A DNA stretch of 64,000 bases from an uncultured Methylophaga sp. (GTDB lineage: Bacteria; Pseudomonadota; Gammaproteobacteria; GCF-002020875), in assembly GCA_937877715.1 (NCBI GenBank), contig CALEHW010000014.1, forward strand, positions 39,574-103,573, read 5' to 3'. The notes beneath the pieces are model-generated. The model did no database searches. It was not told the DNA's origin and saw nothing but the letters and a program-made list of their open reading frames with translations. Position 1 is the stretch's first letter, and every line of letters starts with the position of its first letter. Position numbers and translations under genes: made by a program. This document shows positions 17,463 to 25,305 of the stretch, piece by piece.

Positions 17463-17908
17463 GTCGGCCTGATGTTGCTGTAATAGGTATCGGCAGCCCC
17501 TTCGGGGGGGATCGGCTGGGTTTGGAGCTGGTGCACCATCTGCAGATGGATGGGGGCAGGGTAGAGGGGGTTGATTATCTGGTTGAGGATCGACCAGGCC
17601 TCTCACTTATTGAGTTGATGCAAGGCTACCGACAGGTGATTCTGGTGGATGCCATCCTCTCTGATGATGGAGAGGCGGGCTCAGTCCGTCATCTGGATCA
17701 ACAGCAGCTGACGGAGCTCTCACAGAATGGTATCTCCAGCCATGTTGCCGGTGTTGCGGAGGCAGTTGCACTAGGGGCGGCACTGGATGATCTTCCCCGG
17801 CAGCTTGATCTTGTTGGGGTTGAGATAAGAGGATATGAGGAGGATATGTTTCCCGACCTATTGAACAGGGTTGGTGAGGAGGTTGGGGCGCTACTCTCTG
17901 TGGAATAG
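17459..17908 (+). CDS. Hydrogenase maturation endopeptidase
   Basis: A HycI/HybD/HoxW-type protease that removes the C-terminal extension of the large subunit once nickel is in place. The 149 residues start with the family signature VIGIGSPFGGDRLGLEL, whose Asp is a predicted nickel-sensing ligand. A second conserved acid lies in VILVDAI, and a His lies in SSHVAGVAEAV. Its ATG overlaps the hydA stop by 4 nt, so it is dedicated to HydA. It ends 3 nt before the convergent dgt gene, leaving no room for a separate terminator. Confidence 0.93.
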   Translation: MSRPDVAVIGIGSPFGGDRLGLELVHHLQMDGGRVEGVDYLVEDRPGLSLIELMQGYRQVILVDAILSDDGEAGSVRHLDQQQLTELSQNGISSHVAGVAEAVALGAALDDLPRQLDLVGVEIRGYEEDMFPDLLNRVGEEVGALLSVE

Positions 17909-17911
17909 GGC

Positions 17912-19075
17912 TCAGACTGTAGGTGCCGGGGAGTTGAAGAGTCGCTGATGTTCCGACAGGGCATAGCGATCAGTCATCCCGGCAATATAGTCGGCAACTA
18001 TACGCGCACAGCTCTGTTCTCGCTGTTCTGGGCTCTCTCCCATGATCTGCCTGTATGGCTCGTCCGGCAGCAGTCTGGGCTCTTCCATGAATGTTTGGAA
18101 TAGCTTAGTCAGGATTCGTTCTGCCTTTGCGCTCATGCGCATTACCCGATAGTGGCGATAGAGCTTCTCTCTGAGGAACTGTTTCATCTCAAGGTTAAGT
18201 TTGATCTGTTCTGCGCTGAAGCTGATTAGGGGGGTTGAATGGTTGCGAACATCATCGATGTTTTGGGGCGATGCGTTGGAGAGAGCCTCCTGGCTGTTCT
18301 CAATCAGATCGACTACCAGGCGGTTGATCATGCGTCTCACCACCTCATGTATGGTGCGCCTCCGGTTTATCTGGGGGTGCTGCTGCACCACAATCTCGTA
18401 CTGCTCCCGGAACAGGGGGATCTCTTTGAGTTGGTCGATAGTCAACAGCCCTGCGCGCAGACCATCGTCAATATCGTGATTATTGTAGGCAATCTGATCC
18501 GCCAGGTTGACCAGTTGAGCCTCAAGGCTGGGTTGGGTCTGGTTGAGAAAACGTTCCCCGATCTCCCCCGCTGTTCTTGCATTGGTGAGACTGCAGTGTT
18601 TCAGGATCCCCTCACGGGACTCAAAGGTGAGGTTAAGGCCGGGAAACAGAGCGTACCTCTCCTCCAGGTGCTCGACCACTCGAAGAGACTGGAAATTATG
18701 CTCAAATCCTCCATAGGGGCCCATACGGCGGTTGAGCACATCCTGCCCAGCGTGGCCAAATGGGGTGTGGCCAAGATCATGTGCCAGGGCTATAGCCTCA
18801 GTCAGATCCTCGTTTAGCCTCAGGGTTCGGGCAATGGAGCGGCTTATCTGTGCCACCTCGATGCTATGGGTGAGGCGGGTGCGGTAGAGATCACCCTCGT
18901 GGTTTACGAAGACTTGGGTCTTGTACTCCAGCCGTCGGAAGGCTGTGGAGTGGACGATACGGTCACGATCCCGCTGGAACGCACTTCTGTATTCAGGACC
19001 ATCTTCCTGATGGATCCGTCCCCGGGTGGAGCTGTCGTGAGCTGCGTAGGGGGCGAGATTGCAGGGGTTAGCCAT
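17912..19075 (-). CDS. dgt: dGTPase-like HD-domain triphosphohydrolase
   Basis: A cytosolic HD-superfamily enzyme that hydrolyses dNTPs (classically dGTP) to the nucleoside and triphosphate. At 387 residues it matches the short dGTPase-like type. Motifs: [20 protein letters not shown], then [17 protein letters not shown], with the metal-binding HD pair in [16 protein letters not shown] (residues about 98-113). It is 21 nt downstream of aroB on the same strand and probably the last gene of the pilQ-aroK-aroB transcript. The substrate range in this subfamily is broader than dGTP, so the specific name is tentative. Confidence 0.92.
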   Translation of the reverse strand: MANPCNLAPYAAHDSSTRGRIHQEDGPEYRSAFQRDRDRIVHSTAFRRLEYKTQVFVNHEGDLYRTRLTHSIEVAQISRSIARTLRLNEDLTEAIALAHDLGHTPFGHAGQDVLNRRMGPYGGFEHNFQSLRVVEHLEERYALFPGLNLTFESREGILKHCSLTNARTAGEIGERFLNQTQPSLEAQLVNLADQIAYNNHDIDDGLRAGLLTIDQLKEIPLFREQYEIVVQQHPQINRRRTIHEVVRRMINRLVVDLIENSQEALSNASPQNIDDVRNHSTPLISFSAEQIKLNLEMKQFLREKLYRHYRVMRMSAKAERILTKLFQTFMEEPRLLPDEPYRQIMGESPEQREQSCARIVADYIAGMTDRYALSEHQRLFNSPAPTV

Positions 19076-19096
19076 GGGTGTGGGTAGTGGTTGGAG

Positions 19097-20182
19097 TCAG
19101 ACTTTCCGGCGGCACTGGTCCAGGGTCTCGCGCAGTTTCTCCTGAGAAAACTGGTCTGTCACAACAGCCTCTCCAATACGTTTCTGCAGCACCAGATGTA
19201 TCTTCCCGGCTTCAGCCTTCTTGTCGACTGCCATCAACTCCATATAGCGAGAGCTCTGCAGCTCCGGGGGCCCAAGATCAGGGAGGTTGGCAGCTTTGAT
19301 CAGATTTCGTAGACGTTCCAGATCATCCTCGTTGATCCACCCCAGATGCATTGAGAGGTCTGCTGCCATCACCATCCCTGCGGCAATAGCCTCTCCATGG
19401 AGCCACGCCCCATAGCCCATGCCGGCCTCAATAGCGTGGCCAAAGGTGTGTCCGGAGTTGAGTAGCGCACGCTGCCCCGCCTCCAGTTCATCAGCGGCGA
19501 CCACCTCGGCCTTGTTTTCGCAGGAGCGCTGGATGGCGTAGGCGAGGGCATCACCATCCCGTGCCACCAGCTGCCCCATATGTTGCTCCAGCCACTGGAA
19601 AAATTTGGGGTCGCGGATAAGACCATATTTGATGACCTCGGCCAGCCCGGCACTCAGTTGTCGATCATCCAGAGTTGTGAGAGTGGTGGTGTCGGCAACC
19701 ACACAGGAGGGCTGGTGAAAGGCGCCAATCATGTTCTTTCCCAGTGGGTGGTTCACCCCGGTCTTGCCACCGACAGAGGAGTCGACCTGGGCGAGCAGGG
19801 TGGTTGGGATCTGGATGAAGTTGACACCACGCTGATAGCTGGCCGCAGCGTAGCCGGTAATATCACCGACAACTCCACCTCCAAGTGCAACCAGGGTGCA
19901 CTTGCGGTCAAAACGTTCTTTCAGCAAGGCGTCAAATATTGTGTTCCAGGTCTCCAGGTTCTTGTGCTGTTCGCCATCCGGCAGGATCACACTCTTCACC
20001 TGAAATTTTCTAAATGCCTCTTTGGCTTTCTCAAGGTAGAGTGGAGCGACAGTCTCATTGGTGACGATCATCACCTGGGTGCCATGAATATGTGGCTCCA
20101 CCAGCTGCGGGTCACCCAAGAGATTGGCACCAATGTGGATGGGGTAGCTTCTTGTTCCCAGATCAACCTCAATTGTGTTCAT
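19097..20182 (-). CDS. aroB: 3-dehydroquinate synthase
   Basis: This NAD+- and metal-dependent enzyme makes 3-dehydroquinate from DAHP, the second step of the shikimate pathway. It has 361 residues. The nucleotide-binding Rossmann part shows [13 protein letters not shown] and [21 protein letters not shown] (residues about 75-120). The catalytic/metal region includes [19 protein letters not shown] and the histidines of [12 protein letters not shown] and [12 protein letters not shown]. Its ATG overlaps the aroK stop (ATGA). Confidence 0.97.
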   Translation of the reverse strand: MNTIEVDLGTRSYPIHIGANLLGDPQLVEPHIHGTQVMIVTNETVAPLYLEKAKEAFRKFQVKSVILPDGEQHKNLETWNTIFDALLKERFDRKCTLVALGGGVVGDITGYAAASYQRGVNFIQIPTTLLAQVDSSVGGKTGVNHPLGKNMIGAFHQPSCVVADTTTLTTLDDRQLSAGLAEVIKYGLIRDPKFFQWLEQHMGQLVARDGDALAYAIQRSCENKAEVVAADELEAGQRALLNSGHTFGHAIEAGMGYGAWLHGEAIAAGMVMAADLSMHLGWINEDDLERLRNLIKAANLPDLGPPELQSSRYMELMAVDKKAEAGKIHLVLQKRIGEAVVTDQFSQEKLRETLDQCRRKV

Positions 20183-20700
20183 AATTTCTCAATCTTCTCG
20201 ATCATCTCAGGTATTGCCTGTTGCACAGAGCGATCATCTGTATCGACCACAAGATCAGCAATCTCACGATAGAGTGGATCACGCTCTGTAAGTAGCTGTT
20301 GCAGCCGCTCTTTTGGGTTTTTGGTCTGCAGCAGCGGACGGTTACGATCCAGACGGGTACGTTTGTAGAGCTGATCAACGGTGGCATTGAGGTAGATGAC
20401 GATGCCGCGGGCTGCCAGCCATCTGCGATTTTCAGCATTCAATACGGCGCCTCCACCAGTTGCCAGCGTGATCCCCTTTTTTCTGGTCAGTTCATCAATG
20501 ACGGCGCTTTCGCGATCGCGAAAGCCCTGCTCACCCTCAATATCAAAAATCGTGGGGATGGAGACTCCGGTGCGCTTCTCGATCTCATGGTCGCTATCGA
20601 GAAACTCCTTACCCATCGACTCGGCCAACCGTCTGCCGATGGTTGATTTTCCTGCACCCATCAACCCGACTAGGAAGATGTTTTTTGTTGTTCTGCTCAA
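20179..20700 (-). CDS. aroK: Shikimate kinase I
   Basis: Phosphorylates shikimate at the 3-position with ATP. It has 173 residues, standard for AroK. Seen are the P-loop [15 protein letters not shown], the shikimate-binding [21 protein letters not shown], and the GGGAV loop. The start codon is TTG, overlapping the pilQ stop as TTGA; no ATG is available before the P-loop, so translation is coupled to pilQ. The pilQ-aroK-aroB arrangement is classic for gammaproteobacteria. Confidence 0.96.
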   Translation of the reverse strand: MSRTTKNIFLVGLMGAGKSTIGRRLAESMGKEFLDSDHEIEKRTGVSIPTIFDIEGEQGFRDRESAVIDELTRKKGITLATGGGAVLNAENRRWLAARGIVIYLNATVDQLYKRTRLDRNRPLLQTKNPKERLQQLLTERDPLYREIADLVVDTDDRSVQQAIPEMIEKIEKL

Positions 20701-22481
20701 GGTTGTGACTCTACCTTTTTTCTCATGTCGTTATTTTGCGGGAGGATGGATGGGGTAATGAAGATGAGAAGTTCCCCCTTGCCATCAGCCGCACTCTGGC
20801 TCCGGAAGAGGTTGCCTATTATCGGAAGATCGGCCAGCAGGGGCACTCTGTTCTCGGAGCGGGCTTTACGCTCCTCATAGATACCACCAATCACCAGGGT
20901 CTCGCCATCCTCCATCATCACCTGTGTCTTCACCTCCCGGGTATCGACACTGGGTTCACATCCGCCGCAAAGGATAGCACCAACTGCATCTTTTTTAACC
21001 TGTAGCGTAAGGATAATTCGTTGTCCCGGGGTTATTCTCGGGGTAACCCGCAGCTCCATCACGGCGTCCTTGAAGTTGATATCGGTTCCGCCACTCAGTG
21101 TATCTGAGCGATAGGGGATCTGCACCCCCTGTTGTATAACGGCCTCATATCCATCGGAGGTGATGATGCGGGGGTTGGCGATGATCTCGGTCTTCCCGTC
21201 AGCCTGGGCAGCCGAGAGCTCCAGGTCGATCAGAGTACCGGTTGCCAGTTTCGCCAGAGTCAGCCCAATACGACCTGTCGGGCTGGCCACCGGCAGATTT
21301 ACCGCAAGTCGACTGTTGCTGCCGGATGTTGTCGGGGTGATTCCGGAGAGTGCACTATCCGCCGCCTCGCTACTACCGGAGAGCGAGAATCCCCAGCTCT
21401 GCTGGGTATTTTCGAGATGGGTGATACCAAGTCGTGCCCCCAGTTCATGGCTGAAGTCATTAGCTGCGATGACAATTCTGGATTCGATCAGTACCTGTCT
21501 GGAGGGGGTATCCAGCTGTTCAATCAGGGCACGAATCTGCTGCAACTTCTCTTCGCTCTCCTGAATCAGCAGTGAGTTGGTGCGCTCATCAACCCCCAGC
21601 ACCCCGTTCATTGATAGCAGTGGATTTTTCTGGTCACTCTCCAGGGTCCTTTTTAGTTCGGCAGCGTGAGCGTAGTGGAGCTGGATAATCTCGGTCCTCA
21701 TCTCCGGGGGCGGGGATTCTAGCAGGGCAGCAGGGGAGGGTGGTGGCAGGCCAGCCTCCGGTTCATCTTGTGGAGCACTAACGACGAGGACTCCATTCTG
21801 CTCCGTGAGCCTCAGATTGTGTTGTGTAATCAGCAGATCGAAAGCCTCTCTCCAGTGCACCTGCTGTAGATAGAGGGAGGTGGTGCCGGTGATATCACCG
21901 TTAAGAATAAGGTTCTGTCGGGCCTGACTCGTGATCTTCCTGAGGGCATCAGCAACACTCTCTCCCTCCAGTGAGATGGTGATAATGCCATACTCTGCTG
22001 ATGGCAGGCTGGGGGCAAGAGATTTATCTTTCCGGAACAGAGACAACTGTAGTGTGTGACCATTGTGGTGGAATCGGTAGAGTAGGGGGTGTTGCATGGC
22101 AATAACCATCCGTATCCTCTCTCCGTCAGAGGCAAAGGCAATCTTCTGTAGCGGCTCTGGCAGTAGTGAGGGTAGTGACGGGACACCATCCATGGTTGCC
22201 TGGAGATCAACCACCAGCCGTTCCGGCTGATGGATCGAGAACGGCTTTGGAGTGGGCGCTGTTCTATCAAACCGTAGCAATAGGGTGGTGATATGGTGCT
22301 CTGCTGGTGGCGCATCCTCACCCTCTGTCAGAGGGGCAGTAGATAGCTCGATTTTTTGTAGAGTGGCCCGCGCACCCTCTCTGGCCACTGTGTCGACTGT
22401 GGGTGCGAGCAGAAGAAGGGCTGCTGCCAGTATTGCAATTGTGTGATGCAGGGGGAGAGGTGAAGATGGTAGAGACGACAT
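20697..22481 (-). CDS. pilQ: Type IV pilus secretin PilQ
   Basis: An outer-membrane secretin through which type IV pili, and in competent cells DNA, pass. It has 594 residues, somewhat shorter than usual (about 650-750). After a signal peptide (residues 1-34) there is one AMIN domain (about 45-150; family members often have two). An STN domain follows (about 160-225), then a secretin N1 domain (about 265-330: RTEIIQLHYAHAAELKRTL). The C-terminal secretin beta-domain (about 345-580) carries VPLLADLPIIGNLFR. The usual upstream genes pilM, pilN, pilO and pilP are absent; the next gene upstream is divergent tsaC. Confidence 0.94.
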   Translation of the reverse strand: MSSLPSSPLPLHHTIAILAAALLLLAPTVDTVAREGARATLQKIELSTAPLTEGEDAPPAEHHITTLLLRFDRTAPTPKPFSIHQPERLVVDLQATMDGVPSLPSLLPEPLQKIAFASDGERIRMVIAMQHPLLYRFHHNGHTLQLSLFRKDKSLAPSLPSAEYGIITISLEGESVADALRKITSQARQNLILNGDITGTTSLYLQQVHWREAFDLLITQHNLRLTEQNGVLVVSAPQDEPEAGLPPPSPAALLESPPPEMRTEIIQLHYAHAAELKRTLESDQKNPLLSMNGVLGVDERTNSLLIQESEEKLQQIRALIEQLDTPSRQVLIESRIVIAANDFSHELGARLGITHLENTQQSWGFSLSGSSEAADSALSGITPTTSGSNSRLAVNLPVASPTGRIGLTLAKLATGTLIDLELSAAQADGKTEIIANPRIITSDGYEAVIQQGVQIPYRSDTLSGGTDINFKDAVMELRVTPRITPGQRIILTLQVKKDAVGAILCGGCEPSVDTREVKTQVMMEDGETLVIGGIYEERKARSENRVPLLADLPIIGNLFRSQSAADGKGELLIFITPSILPQNNDMRKKVESQP

Positions 22482-22595
22482 AATTCTGGCAACTGACTTG
22501 GCACCATGGATCGGTTTGGTTAGGGATGTTATCGTATCAACTGGTACAAGGTTAGATGTGTCATATTGTTACAGGGCTGATGGATTGAGTATTTA

Positions 22596-23168
22596 ATGTC
22601 TGGTTCACGCTATTCACCATGGAGATTGCGCCAGTTTCGCCAGATCTTTTACGCTGGCGGAGTTTTTGCGTATCCAACCGAGTCAGTCTACGGTCTGGGG
22701 TGTGATCCGTGGAATCATGAGGCAGTCTCTGATCTGCTGGAGATCAAGAGTAGAGATCCGGCAAACGGGTTAATCCTTATTGCCTCCAGCGTGGAACAAC
22801 TAGCTCCGTTCGTCTCACTGCACAATCGGCAGGATTGGGAGATGGTGACAGAGGCCCGGGACCGGGCCACCACCTGGATTGTTCCCTCCTCGGAGGAGAC
22901 ACCATGGTGGATCAAGGGGGTGCATCAGAGTGTTGCGGTGCGAATTACCGGATTTTCTCCAGTGGTTCAACTCTGCAGCAGTGTCAGTTCAGCGCTGGTA
23001 TCTACCAGCGCCAACCTCTCCGGATATCCCGCCCTGAGAGATGCTGTCTCAGTGAGACGATCCCTTGGAAAACAGCTGGATATGTTGTTGTCAGGAGAGA
23101 CTGGTGGTGCATTTGGTCCCAGTGAGATTCGTGAACTCTACTCCGATAGGGTGGTTCGAGGGGGGTAA
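22596..23168 (+). CDS. tsaC: Threonylcarbamoyl-AMP synthase (YrdC/TsaC type)
   Basis: Makes threonylcarbamoyl-AMP from threonine, bicarbonate and ATP for tRNA t6A37 synthesis. The protein is 190 residues, the short single-domain TsaC form. It shows the YrdC signature GGVFAYPTESVYGLGCDP and later SALVSTSANLSGYPAL. It is divergent from pilQ across 114 bp and is followed by an unrelated regulator-like gene. Its pathway partner tsaD is in the same window at 34.1 kb. Confidence 0.95.
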   Translation: MSGSRYSPWRLRQFRQIFYAGGVFAYPTESVYGLGCDPWNHEAVSDLLEIKSRDPANGLILIASSVEQLAPFVSLHNRQDWEMVTEARDRATTWIVPSSEETPWWIKGVHQSVAVRITGFSPVVQLCSSVSSALVSTSANLSGYPALRDAVSVRRSLGKQLDMLLSGETGGAFGPSEIRELYSDRVVRGG

Positions 23169-23249
23169 TCAAGAGGGTTGGTGGAGACAAAAATCGTCTC
23201 ACAGTGTATCATCATGACATTCATTGAGCGAGACGGCGCAGGAGTGGAG

Positions 23250-23840
23250 ATGCTTCATACAATCAAAGAGGTTTGTGAACTGACGGGAAAGAGCCGTTCC
23301 AGCATCTACCGGATGTTCAGTCGTGGGGATCTCACCTACAGCGTGGGAAAGGATGGAAAACGACGTGTAGAGACCTCTGAGATACTGCGTGTTTTTGATG
23401 ATGTAAATTTCAATGACTCATCTACCCTTGCCGAGCCTGCAGATATTCCGTCCAGCCCCGCATCCGGGGGGGATCCATATGTGACCGCAAGGGAGCTTAC
23501 AGATCTGAGAGGGTTGATTCACGATCTAAAGTCAGAGTTGGATGAGATTCGTGACGATAATCGACGCTTGTTACGTCTGTTGGAGTATCAGATGGTCGAC
23601 TCCCCCCGGCAACAGAGTACACCTCAACCGGAGGTTAGTGGAGCAGCATACAAAGAGGAGGCAGCCCCAGTCACAGAGGTGGCTGAGCAGGGGGGGAAGG
23701 CCTATCGTCAGCAACGAGCCGAGCAGTCTCGCCCTCTACCACAGGGTAGTATGGCAGCTCCGACAGCATCCGGTCTTCTGGGTGAGCTTGGGGTCTGGCT
23801 GAAGAATTTCTTCTTCGGTGAGTGGCAAAAACGCCACTAG
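23250..23840 (+). CDS. Helix-turn-helix protein with coiled coil, plasmid accessory type
   Basis: I take ATG at 23250, because AGGAG lies at ideal distance and the HTH begins at once; the track starts 24 codons earlier. The 196-residue product has an N-terminal winged-HTH/MerR-like domain (IKEVCELTGKSRSSIYRMFS, then VGKDGKRRVETSEILRVF, residues 4-50). An acidic coiled coil follows (LTDLRGLIHDLKSELDEIRD, about 85-120), then a low-complexity Gln/Pro/Ala linker and a hydrophobic-aromatic C-terminus (GVWLKNFFFGEWQKRH). This layout resembles DNA-binding accessory proteins common on small plasmids. No other replication or mobilisation gene is nearby, so its role here is unknown. The aromatic tail might contact a membrane or partner protein. 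Confidence 0.75.
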   Translation: MLHTIKEVCELTGKSRSSIYRMFSRGDLTYSVGKDGKRRVETSEILRVFDDVNFNDSSTLAEPADIPSSPASGGDPYVTARELTDLRGLIHDLKSELDEIRDDNRRLLRLLEYQMVDSPRQQSTPQPEVSGAAYKEEAAPVTEVAEQGGKAYRQQRAEQSRPLPQGSMAAPTASGLLGELGVWLKNFFFGEWQKRH

Positions 23841-23862
23841 AAGTACATTTTTGTATAGAGAC

Positions 23863-24210
23863 CTAGTGCACCAGCTTAAAGGTGTTGTTGCCGGCGGCAG
23901 CCATCTGCGGGCAGAACAGCTCTCGGATCTTGGCAATGAGCGGTAGCATCTCGGTGGTTCTGACTGAGCAGTAGACCTTGTTGTGGACCCGTCTTGAGTG
24001 GACAATACCGGCCTTCCTCAGCACCTCCAGATGTTGTGAGATATTGCTCTGTGTACTGCCGGCATGTTCTAGGATCTCGTTTACGATTCGCTCCTGCTCA
24101 CCGAGAAAACAGAGAATCTTCAGTCTGGTTGGGTGGCTGATTGCCTGCAATGCTGTAGAGATAAGTTGAATCTCTCCCTTGCTGGATGGTAAATCAAGCT
24201 CCTGTCTCAT
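23863..24210 (-). CDS. ArsR-family transcriptional regulator
   Basis: A 115-residue winged-helix repressor of the ArsR/SmtB family. Visible are ISHPTRLKILCFL (helices 1-2) and the recognition helix STQSNISQHLEVLRKAGIV (residues about 51-70), followed by the wing RRVHNKVYCSV. The classical metal site ELCVCDL in helix alpha-3 is not present (ERIVNEI instead). Three cysteines (LKILCF, VYCSV, LFCPQ) could still sense redox or metal by another geometry. A near-perfect ribosome-binding site (AAAGGAGGAGG) precedes the ATG. No obvious target gene is attached. Confidence 0.88.
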   Translation of the reverse strand: MRQELDLPSSKGEIQLISTALQAISHPTRLKILCFLGEQERIVNEILEHAGSTQSNISQHLEVLRKAGIVHSRRVHNKVYCSVRTTEMLPLIAKIRELFCPQMAAAGNNTFKLVH

Positions 24211-24262
24211 CTATCCTCCTCCTTTACAACAGTGTGCAGTATTTTGAGCACTTTTTGTTTTT

Positions 24263-24280
24263 TAACTAGCCATTTAGTTA
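24263..24280. repeat. Inverted repeat upstream of the ArsR-type gene
   Basis: TAACTA-6 bp-TAGTTA, a perfect 6 bp dyad overlapping the stop codon of the XRE gene and lying about 55 bp upstream of the ArsR start. It is AT-rich with no following T-run on either side that would make it a good terminator. It could be an operator. Confidence 0.35.
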
Positions 24281-24613
24281 CATATTGATGCAGCACTTGA
24301 CGTCATACTTCTCTTCGATATATCTGGCGAGAACTCTCTGCTGCTCCATGGAGAGCTGAACACAGAGCAGAATCAGCTGCGCTAATCCATCATCCTCGGA
24401 GTAGAAGAAGGCAACAGGCACCTTGAGTGCAGTTGATAGCCTGGCGATTGTCTGATCACTTGGGCGGTGACGATTGTTCTCGTACTGATTGATGCGTGGG
24501 CTGGCGGTCGCAAGGTCGATGCCAATCGCTAGCCCCAACTGTTTCTGTGACAGTTTAAGTTGCTGACGTGCTTGTTTCAGCCGTTTGCCAAAGACTATCC
24601 GTTGGCTGCGCAT
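24278..24613 (-). CDS. XRE-family HTH transcriptional regulator
   Basis: A 111-residue protein with an N-terminal Cro/CI-type HTH (FGKRLKQARQQLKLSQKQLG, then RINQYENNRHRPSDQTIARL, residues about 8-65). After VPVAFFYSEDD comes a short helical C-terminal part ending KCCINM. Such proteins often autoregulate and control a neighbouring gene. It is 67 nt upstream of the ArsR-type gene on the same strand and next to the tRNA-bounded segment, but outside its repeat. Target unknown. Confidence 0.88.
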   Translation of the reverse strand: MRSQRIVFGKRLKQARQQLKLSQKQLGLAIGIDLATASPRINQYENNRHRPSDQTIARLSTALKVPVAFFYSEDDGLAQLILLCVQLSMEQQRVLARYIEEKYDVKCCINM

Positions 24614-24780
24614 GATCTAGTTAGTGACATTGTAGATGGTTCCCCCCAAAAGTAACTCGAACCAGACTGAGTTCTTTCCCGCCTTGTTATAATGTAGGCA
24701 CTTTATGTGGAACCACAAGCAAAAACAATTAAGTAAAACTTAATGCTGGCTATGGACATCGGTAAGGAGCGTGGCCGATG

Positions 24781-24800
24781 GGAGCACAGCTGGTGGGTGG
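24781..24800 (+). repeat. Direct repeat copy A (pair with 24915-24934)
   Basis: GGAGCACAGCTGGTGGGTGG matches 24915-24934 at 19 of 20 positions, offset by 134 bp. The two copies straddle the 22 bp tRNA-derived repeat at 24812-24833. Copy B lies in the 3' end of the small ORF 24899-25222. Confidence 0.8.
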
Positions 24801-24811
24801 CTGTATGAAGT

Positions 24812-24833
24812 TGGTGGGCCTACTTGGACTTGA
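24812..24833 (+). repeat. att-like direct repeat, left copy (tRNA-Ile2 3' end fragment)
   Basis: The 22 bp are identical to 28144-28165, the complement of the CCA end, 3' acceptor strand and T-arm of tRNA-Ile2. Similarity stops abruptly on both sides, and the rest of a tRNA is not present here. Confidence 0.85.
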
Positions 24834-24870
24834 TCGGCGAAGCCGAGACGGCCAGAGGCCGCCCGAAGGG

Positions 24871-24887
24871 TGAACACATAGTGTTCA
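24871..24887. repeat. Perfect palindrome TGAACAC-ATA-GTGTTCA
   Basis: A 7 bp perfect dyad with a 3 bp centre, just inside the left att-like repeat and immediately beyond the stop of the small ORF. There is no T-run, so a terminator is unlikely. It could be a protein-binding site near an attachment site. Confidence 0.5.
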
Positions 24888-24898
24888 TCCACCAGCTG

Positions 24899-25222
24899 TT
24901 ATCCAGACCTGATAGGAGCACAGCTGTTGGGTGGAGATGGTATCCTCGATACAACCTTCTTCCTCGCCGGCTGCTTTTGTGGTGTGGTTTCCGCCGCCAG
25001 TGCGTGCATCTCCTCAAGAAATGACTTGCTGTCTCCAAGGTCGTAGCATCTGCGTTTACTCTCTGATGGTTGTACAATCCCCTCAGCCAGCAACACCGCC
25101 AGCAAAAAGGCCGGGCTGTTCGCCGACATTCCCTTGAAGAACGGATGGGGGACTCCTTCTCGGTCGGTAGTTTTTCGCTTGCGATCTTTGTCGATCAGGA
25201 TGGTTATTTTTCTCGGGGTCAT
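24899..25222 (-). CDS. Small uncharacterised protein in the tRNA-bounded segment
   Basis: I do not recognise this 107-residue ORF. It begins MTPRKITILIDKDRKRK, basic and hydrophilic. A central hydrophobic helix (SPAFLLAVLLAEGIV), a charged stretch (SKSFLEEMHALAAE) and a basic Pro-rich tail follow. The amino-acid balance looks like a real protein. A competing ORF in another frame (24820-25077) is Arg/His/Trp-rich and less convincing. It starts directly after the terminator of the autotransporter gene, so it needs its own promoter or read-through. Its 3' end contains copy B of the 20 bp repeat. Whether it is expressed is uncertain. Confidence 0.42.
   Translation of the reverse strand: MTPRKITILIDKDRKRKTTDREGVPHPFFKGMSANSPAFLLAVLLAEGIVQPSESKRRCYDLGDSKSFLEEMHALAAETTPQKQPARKKVVSRIPSPPNSCAPIRSG
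24915..24934 (+). repeat. Direct repeat copy B (pair with 24781-24800)
   Basis: GGAGCACAGCTGTTGGGTGG differs from copy A by one base. It lies within the last codons of the small ORF on the opposite strand. See the copy A entry. Confidence 0.8.
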
Positions 25223-25242
25223 GGGTGTCTCTTTAGTTCGGA

Positions 25243-25279
25243 CAAAAAAAGCCCCAGAGGCCGAGTGACCTGCGGGGCT
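25243..25279 (-). terminator. Rho-independent terminator of the autotransporter gene
   Basis: On the minus strand the stem AGCCCC...GGGGCT, extended by AGG/CCT inside an 8 nt loop region, is followed by seven T residues. It lies 26 nt after the autotransporter stop codon. Confidence 0.85.
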
Positions 25280-25305
25280 GAGTGTAGTGATTTTGGAGAG
25301 CTTTT

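Noticed and set aside
19580-20272. 230-codon plus-strand ORF
   Set aside because: Antisense to aroB and the start of aroK, with no motif of its own.
24812-24833. A second tRNA gene at the left repeat
   Set aside because: Only the 3' 22 nt of the tRNA are present; no anticodon or D-arm can be formed from the flanks, so it is a fragment.
24820-25077. 85-codon minus-strand ORF
   Set aside because: Competes with the 24899-25222 ORF. Its composition is Arg/His/Trp-rich and unprotein-like, and it reads through the att-like repeat.
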